Part shown: one piece after another, positions 49,355-53,353 of the stretch
Layout: every line of letters starts with the position of its first letter
Position numbering within the stretch: position 1 is the first letter of the stretch
From: JAVBME01 sp031552765
GTDB lineage: Bacteria > Bacillota > Negativicutes > Acidaminococcales > JAISLQ01
Direction: 5' to 3'
DNA length: 53,353 nucleotides
Assembly (NCBI GenBank): GCA_031552765.1
Contig: JAVBME010000024.1
Location: 1-53,353 of the forward strand
The notes under the pieces: model-generated
Databases searched by the model: none
Seen by the model: only the letters and a program-made list of their open reading frames with translations
Told to the model about the DNA's origin: nothing
Made by a program: the position numbers and the translations under genes

Positions 49355-49603
49355 ACTGGTACGCTCCCGCCCCACCGGCGAGGTTTTTTTTCTTGAATAA
49401 AGGAATTTTGTGGTTTGTGCCGAATATTTACAACAAATATGTTTGAGAAGGGTTACTTTAACGTCAGGCTATACAGCCGAAGCGGCGGGGAGGTTTGGCC
49501 GCCGGGGGCAGTGGGAGGAAGACAGACTCTTATGTTGATTTTATGCAGGTTTTTTTAGTGACGGCGAATATGTTTTGCATGATATTGCGGGAGGGTTGTT
49601 GGC
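49355..49603. other. Intergenic region with a weak terminator
   Basis: CGCC / GGCG near 49370-49382 followed by AGG and eight T (to about 49393) may end the TPR gene. The rest shows nothing clear until the GGGAGGG site of the next gene. Confidence 0.4.
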
Positions 49604-50458
49604 ATGCTCAGGGTTTTCATTGTTTGTTTGCTGCTTACTTTTTCTTTTGCTTGGCCGGCCGCGGCCGAGAGCTGGGTGCTGGTGGGTGATATCGGGGACG
49701 GCGATTCTATATGGATGGACAAGGATATCCAGCCGGTGGGACGGGTGGACGCCAGGGGCAAGGCTTCTATCATACCGGGCATGTTCACGTCGCGCTACAA
49801 GATAGGCAAAAGCCTCAACGCGCAGTTCGTGCTGCCGACCAGCAGCATCGTGGATGTGCAGACATACAGGAGCCTGCATGAGAAGAACGGGCAGCTGCTG
49901 TGGGACATGAATAAAAAGGGCTCGGACGGGCTGCTGTTCAATGCTATTTTACTGAGAGATTATGACCGCATCATGGCGATAAAGCCGTTTTTGCTGAAAA
50001 ATGAGTATATACCCGAGGTGCGTGTACCGGAATGGCCGATGGACGACCAGGGCTGGCGGAAGGTATGTGAGCGGGACGACGGCTCGGAGGCCTGGATACA
50101 GGTGAAGTCGGCCCAGCTTTCGGTGTATGACGATAGCGTTTTGCCGCAGGTGCGCCTGTTGGTGCGCCGCTTGGACGTGGTGAACGGTGAAAAGCATGTG
50201 CGCTATTCCTACGAAGTGTATGATACGGAAAAACGCCTGCTGCGGGTGTTGAAAACGTGGGACAAGGATGGCAAGCCGGTGGCGATGAAGGAGCAGGAGC
50301 TACAGCCGTTGCCGGTGTTTTGCCGCAGTGCGGCTATCGGCTCGGCCGGGTACAAGGTGTTTGTGGCCAACCGGGAGGAGATAGCGAAACGCGGGCAGTT
50401 TGAGGTGAACGCCCCGGCGTCTCTTGTACCGCCGGAGTGGCTGGTCTTTAGAGGGTGA
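49604..50458 (+). CDS. Secreted protein of unknown family
   Basis: 284 residues with a signal peptide (MLRVFIVCLLLTFSFAWPAA, cut near AAAES). The mature part starts WVLVGDIGDGDSIWMDKDIQ, a pattern of Negativicutes-type exported proteins with two similar halves: residues about 24-130 and 150-260, the latter starting WRKVCERDDGSEAWIQVKSA. Not recognised. GGGAGGG lies 9 bases before the ATG. Monocistronic, with a long hairpin behind. Confidence 0.7.
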   Translation: MLRVFIVCLLLTFSFAWPAAAESWVLVGDIGDGDSIWMDKDIQPVGRVDARGKASIIPGMFTSRYKIGKSLNAQFVLPTSSIVDVQTYRSLHEKNGQLLWDMNKKGSDGLLFNAILLRDYDRIMAIKPFLLKNEYIPEVRVPEWPMDDQGWRKVCERDDGSEAWIQVKSAQLSVYDDSVLPQVRLLVRRLDVVNGEKHVRYSYEVYDTEKRLLRVLKTWDKDGKPVAMKEQELQPLPVFCRSAAIGSAGYKVFVANREEIAKRGQFEVNAPASLVPPEWLVFRG

Positions 50459-50487
50459 CGGCAGGGCCCGGCATTATGGCCGGGCTC

Positions 50488-50546
50488 AGACCGTAGACAA
50501 AAAGGCACTCTACGCAACGCGTAGAGTGCCTTTTTGTCTACGGTCT
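50488..50546. terminator. 28-bp perfect hairpin with three-base loop
   Basis: Arms 50488-50515 and 50519-50546, loop AAC. Core ACAAAAAggCACTcTACgC, ending in TTTTTGTC on the right arm. It acts as a terminator behind the secreted-protein gene, but the stem is much longer than needed and related to 46570-46622. Confidence 0.75.
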
Positions 50547-50656
50547 GTATATTTTACGGTTATTTATTTACATATTTAGAGGATTTTTTAAAATTATGCC
50601 GAACTGTATAGCGTATAAATCAAGGCAGGAAGTCTAGCATAATGGAGGGTATTATT

Positions 50657-52618
50657 TTGCGCAAGAAGATGGGTTTACGCGCCAGGCTGCTGGTTTTTTT
50701 GCTGGCGCCGATGGTTTTGGTGCTGGCGGTGACGAATTATATTTCATACAAGTCGTCGTATGACGAACTCGACAGGGAGACGCAGCAGACGATGCTGGCG
50801 ACGACGCGCTCGTTTGCTATGGAGCTCGATGGCTGGATGCGTGAGAAGGAGGCGCTGGTAAACAACCAGGCGGCTCTTTTAGCCCAGAGAAAGTATAGTG
50901 ACGCTGAGCTGGCGGCGCTTTTGGCGACGGCGCAAAAGGCGAGCAGGGGTGTGAGCGCGGCGGTGTTTTGTGCGGCTGACGGCCGGGCGGTAGACCAGGC
51001 GGGGCTCGTGTATACTGGTGCAAAAAAAGCGCCGTGGTATGACAAGGCGGCAGCGGCCGACAGCGTAGTATATACTGACCTTTATGACAGTGATTTGTCT
51101 AAGGCCAAGACGGTGGCGCTGGCGCGCGCAGTAAAAAGCGGCGGGCAGGTGCTGGGCGTTTTGGCGATGGAGCTGGATATAAATGTAGCGCGGGCGATAA
51201 CGGCTAAGCTGAAGATCGGCGACGCGGGCTATGGTTTTGTGCTGTCGGACGCGGGTCTGTATCTGGCGCACCCGCGCTTTCCGCTGGGCGAGCTGTCAAA
51301 GTCCAATCTGATAAAGATATACAAGCAAAAGAACGAGGGTACGCTCAAGGTGGTATTTGAGGGGATAGAGCGTTTCAACGCTTATGCCAAGGTGGGCAAT
51401 AGCGGCTGGGTGATAGTGTCGACTGTTATCGTTGACGATGTGTTCAAGGAGGCCAATTCCCTGCATAAGCGCAACCTGGCGATAAGTATCGTAGGGCTGT
51501 TGGCTTTGATAGCTGTGATCTACTATATAGTGAATAATTTGATCGGTTTGATACGGCCGATGACGGTGGCGGCGGAGAATATCGCCAAGGGCGACCTGGC
51601 GGCTGACGCCGGGCTGGCGCTGAAGGATTCGGGCGACGAGATAGGCGCATTGGGGCGCAATTTTGCGGTGATGCGCGAAAACCTCAAGGGGATAGTGAGC
51701 GAGGTGTCGCAGTCGGCACGGCAGATAACAGCTTCGGCGCGCGGTTTTAGCGATAGTTCGGCGCATTCGGCGTCGAGTTCAAAAAATGTGGCGTCAGCGG
51801 TGGCGGCGATATCGGAGGGGGCGAAAGAACAGCTCAAGTCGATAGAGGGCGCGTTGCGTCTGACGGAGGATATTTCGCGCAATATGGAAAAATCCGCCCA
51901 GGATGCGCAGGAGGCGGCTAGGCTGGCCGGCGAGAGCGTGGAGAAGGCTGACGCCGGAAGGGCGTCCGTCGATAAGGCTGTGCAGCAGATGGACAATATA
52001 AACGCGGCGACCGAGCATGTGAGCGGCGAATTGGAGAAGGTGGCGCAAAGTTCGAATGAGATAACGCGCATGGTGGACGTTATTTCGGCGATAGCGGGAC
52101 AGACCAATCTTTTGGCTTTGAACGCTGCAATAGAGGCGGCGCGCGCCGGTGAGGCGGGGCGCGGCTTTGCGGTGGTCGCCGAGGAGGTGCGCACGCTGGC
52201 GGAGAATTCGCGGGATGCGGCGGCCAAGATAACCGAGCTGGTGACGGCAAACAAGCAGAATATAGACGCGGTGATGCAGGCGATGGCGGCAGAATCCGAG
52301 GATGTGAAGACCGGCATGCGGGTGGTGGACGAGGCGGGCGGCAGCTTTGCCGAGATAGCCGCACTGGTAGCCAAGGCATCCGGGCAGATCCGCGAAATTT
52401 CAGGCTCTTTGAAGGGTATGGCCGAGGAGAGCAGGCAGATAGCCAGCGCCGTGGAGAAGATAGACGGTATCAGCAAGGAGGCGGCCGGGCAGACGCGTTC
52501 GGTGGACGAGGCGATGAAAGAGCAGGTGGCGGCGGCGGAAGAGATATCGGCGGCTAGCCGTAGCCTGGCCGATATGGCCAAGAGCCTAGAGGGGGCTGTA
52601 AGCCGCTTTAAGCTGTAA
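50657..52618 (+). CDS. Methyl-accepting chemotaxis protein with periplasmic Cache domain
   Basis: About 653 residues. TM1 (LLVFLLAPMVLVLAVTNYI) and a dCache-type ligand domain (about 35-265; YTDLYDSDLSKAKTVALARA, FVLSDAGLYLAHPRFPLGE, VGNSGWVIVSTVIVDDVFKE) come first. TM2 (near 273-297), HAMP and a long coiled coil follow, with the signalling tip IAGQTNLLALNAAIEAARAG near residue 475. It senses a small solute outside and signals through CheA/CheW, which are not in the window. An ATG at 50642 is possible, but its GAGGG lies inside the frame 7 bases before the TTG at 50657, which I prefer. Confidence 0.9.
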   Translation: MRKKMGLRARLLVFLLAPMVLVLAVTNYISYKSSYDELDRETQQTMLATTRSFAMELDGWMREKEALVNNQAALLAQRKYSDAELAALLATAQKASRGVSAAVFCAADGRAVDQAGLVYTGAKKAPWYDKAAAADSVVYTDLYDSDLSKAKTVALARAVKSGGQVLGVLAMELDINVARAITAKLKIGDAGYGFVLSDAGLYLAHPRFPLGELSKSNLIKIYKQKNEGTLKVVFEGIERFNAYAKVGNSGWVIVSTVIVDDVFKEANSLHKRNLAISIVGLLALIAVIYYIVNNLIGLIRPMTVAAENIAKGDLAADAGLALKDSGDEIGALGRNFAVMRENLKGIVSEVSQSARQITASARGFSDSSAHSASSSKNVASAVAAISEGAKEQLKSIEGALRLTEDISRNMEKSAQDAQEAARLAGESVEKADAGRASVDKAVQQMDNINAATEHVSGELEKVAQSSNEITRMVDVISAIAGQTNLLALNAAIEAARAGEAGRGFAVVAEEVRTLAENSRDAAAKITELVTANKQNIDAVMQAMAAESEDVKTGMRVVDEAGGSFAEIAALVAKASGQIREISGSLKGMAEESRQIASAVEKIDGISKEAAGQTRSVDEAMKEQVAAAEEISAASRSLADMAKSLEGAVSRFKL

Positions 52619-52698
52619 AAGCTAAGATGGCAGTTTTTGTCACAGTGCTTTATGGTATATTGGTAGCGTAAGGCAAGGTGGCAAAGGGGGTGTGACGC

Positions 52699-53130
52699 AT
52701 GGTATCGGTACCGGTGTTTTTGGCAGGTCTGGTTTTAGGGCTTGTGGCGGCGCTGATAAAGGGTCATTATGATGTGCGCGCCCGCCAGCGGGCGTTTGTC
52801 AATGATTATTACAAGGTGATAGTATCGAAAAGGCTGGAGGCATATGAGTGCTTGAATGCTCTGGTGGGGCCGGTGAAGGTGGCGGTGCTGGATAAGGCTA
52901 TGTGGCTGAGTGATGAGGCGTTTGAGAAAGCGCGCGAGCTCAATAAGGCGCTGTTTTACTGTGATTATGACGACCCGCCGGCTTTCGGCAAGGAGCGGTA
53001 TGAGGAGATAGCCGCGATACGCGCCGGTATGGAGCGGGTGATCGCGGAGGATTTGCTGGAGCTGCATGATGTGAGAAAGTTTTTGGGGAAGAAGCGGGAT
53101 ACGGACTTTGGTTTTTCCCCGTTTCCGTGA
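52699..53130 (+). CDS. Small membrane-anchored helical protein
   Basis: 143 residues. One N-terminal helix (MVSVPVFLAGLVLGLVAALI) is followed by a charged helical domain (YYKVIVSKRLEAYECLNALV, then KARELNKALFYCDYDDPPAF). The layout resembles small proteins that hold a cytoplasmic helical bundle at the membrane. Family unknown. AAAGGGGGTG precedes the ATG. Confidence 0.68.
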   Translation: MVSVPVFLAGLVLGLVAALIKGHYDVRARQRAFVNDYYKVIVSKRLEAYECLNALVGPVKVAVLDKAMWLSDEAFEKARELNKALFYCDYDDPPAFGKERYEEIAAIRAGMERVIAEDLLELHDVRKFLGKKRDTDFGFSPFP

Positions 53131-53140
53131 AAGTGCTATT

Positions 53141-53163
53141 GGCCGCCTGGGGGCGGCCTTTTT
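53141..53163 (+). terminator. Intrinsic terminator
   Basis: GGCCGCC / GGCGGCC with a four-base loop, then TTTTTG. Confidence 0.83.
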
Positions 53164-53180
53164 GTTTCAGGATTTGGAAG

Positions 53181-53212
53181 CAGTAAAGCCGCCCTGCGGG
53201 GCGGCTTTACTG
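53181..53212. repeat. 14-bp perfect hairpin, then a GCTCAGA-CGTAGACA motif
   Basis: CAGTAAAGCCGCCC (53181-53194) pairs with 53199-53212, four-base loop. It is followed by GCTCAGAGCGTAGACA (53212-53227), which matches GCTCAGACCGTAGACA at 50485-50500 in 15 of 16 bases. The remaining bases to 53353 show no gene. Confidence 0.65.
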
Positions 53213-53353
53213 CTCAGAGCGTAGACATAAGGAAAAATTTATGTATTTATATGCTTTTTATGTTTAATGCCATCTCCTGCGTTTGTGTAAATCCGACTAC
53301 CTACCACTTACTAACAATGCGACATTTCTCTTTTTTGTATAGTGCCACCGAAC

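Noticed and set aside
51523..52581. 352-residue reverse frame across the chemoreceptor
   Set aside because: Ser/Ala-rich shadow of the MCP coiled coil, without start signals or family features.
53213..53353. Insertion sequence end at the right border
   Set aside because: The sequence has no gene and some repeat-like character, but no inverted repeat or transposase can be shown within the window.

Overview
The window looks like chromosomal DNA of an anaerobic Firmicute, most likely a Negativicutes-type (diderm) lineage. The support is indirect: AGGAGG ribosome binding sites with frequent GTG/TTG starts, TTGACA/TATAAT promoters, a [FeFe]-hydrogenase-like sensor paired with a SpoIIE-type phosphatase, a ChuX/HutX haem protein, a LolA-like lipoprotein and many secreted TPR proteins. 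No rRNA or complete tRNA is present, so the assignment stays tentative. Much of the window is a mosaic of accessory DNA, relics and duplications.

Layout. 1-600: scar of an integrated element (transposase start at the edge, 3' half of a tRNA-Val, C-terminus of a tyrosine recombinase). 600-8600: housekeeping-like genes (GNAT, DUF454, PDZ protein), then an operon of two ABC exporter-type half-transporters plus a ChuX/HutX protein, which suggests iron, haem or metallophore handling. 8600-14650: a candidate small RNA, a secreted trypsin-like protease, a chimeric ammonium-transporter relic, an SLC13/ArsB-like permease, a DUF805 protein and YjbQ. 14650-19270: a repeat-rich non-coding block, an AT-rich pair (HAM1-like protein plus membrane protein) and a four-gene envelope operon. 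19270-24250: a Schlafen-AlbA protein, then a phage/ICE early module (ImmA-like protease, ImmR-like repressor, Cro-like protein, two small proteins, replication protein, NrdD-tail protein, ArpU-like regulator) with three copies of a 17-bp operator.

24250-31900 holds three copies of a cassette: a rightward gene with a conserved repeat-bearing N-terminus and variable C-terminus, facing a leftward secreted gene (twice an almost duplicated TPR lipoprotein). One copy has swapped its C-terminus and is followed by a lysozyme-like ORF; another has decayed at its 5' end around a dispersed hairpin repeat. 32100-40000: an FkbM methyltransferase, a phage tail-collar fibre protein, a LolA-like lipoprotein, a 783-residue TPR protein with an 81-bp tandem repeat inserted, and a membrane protein with a DUF2185 (Imm33-type) domain. 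40000-43150: a 2Fe-2S protein, a PAS-containing [FeFe]-hydrogenase-like sensor and a phosphatase in one operon.

43690-46540 is a sharply AT-rich three-gene operon (PD-(D/E)xK nuclease with an internal winged helix, Ser/Thr kinase, probable TIM-barrel protein) lying between a dead gene and a truncated RhuM gene. It is my best candidate for an undescribed defence-type system. The rest holds a second Ser/Thr kinase, another secreted TPR protein, a secreted protein, a chemoreceptor and a small membrane-anchored protein.
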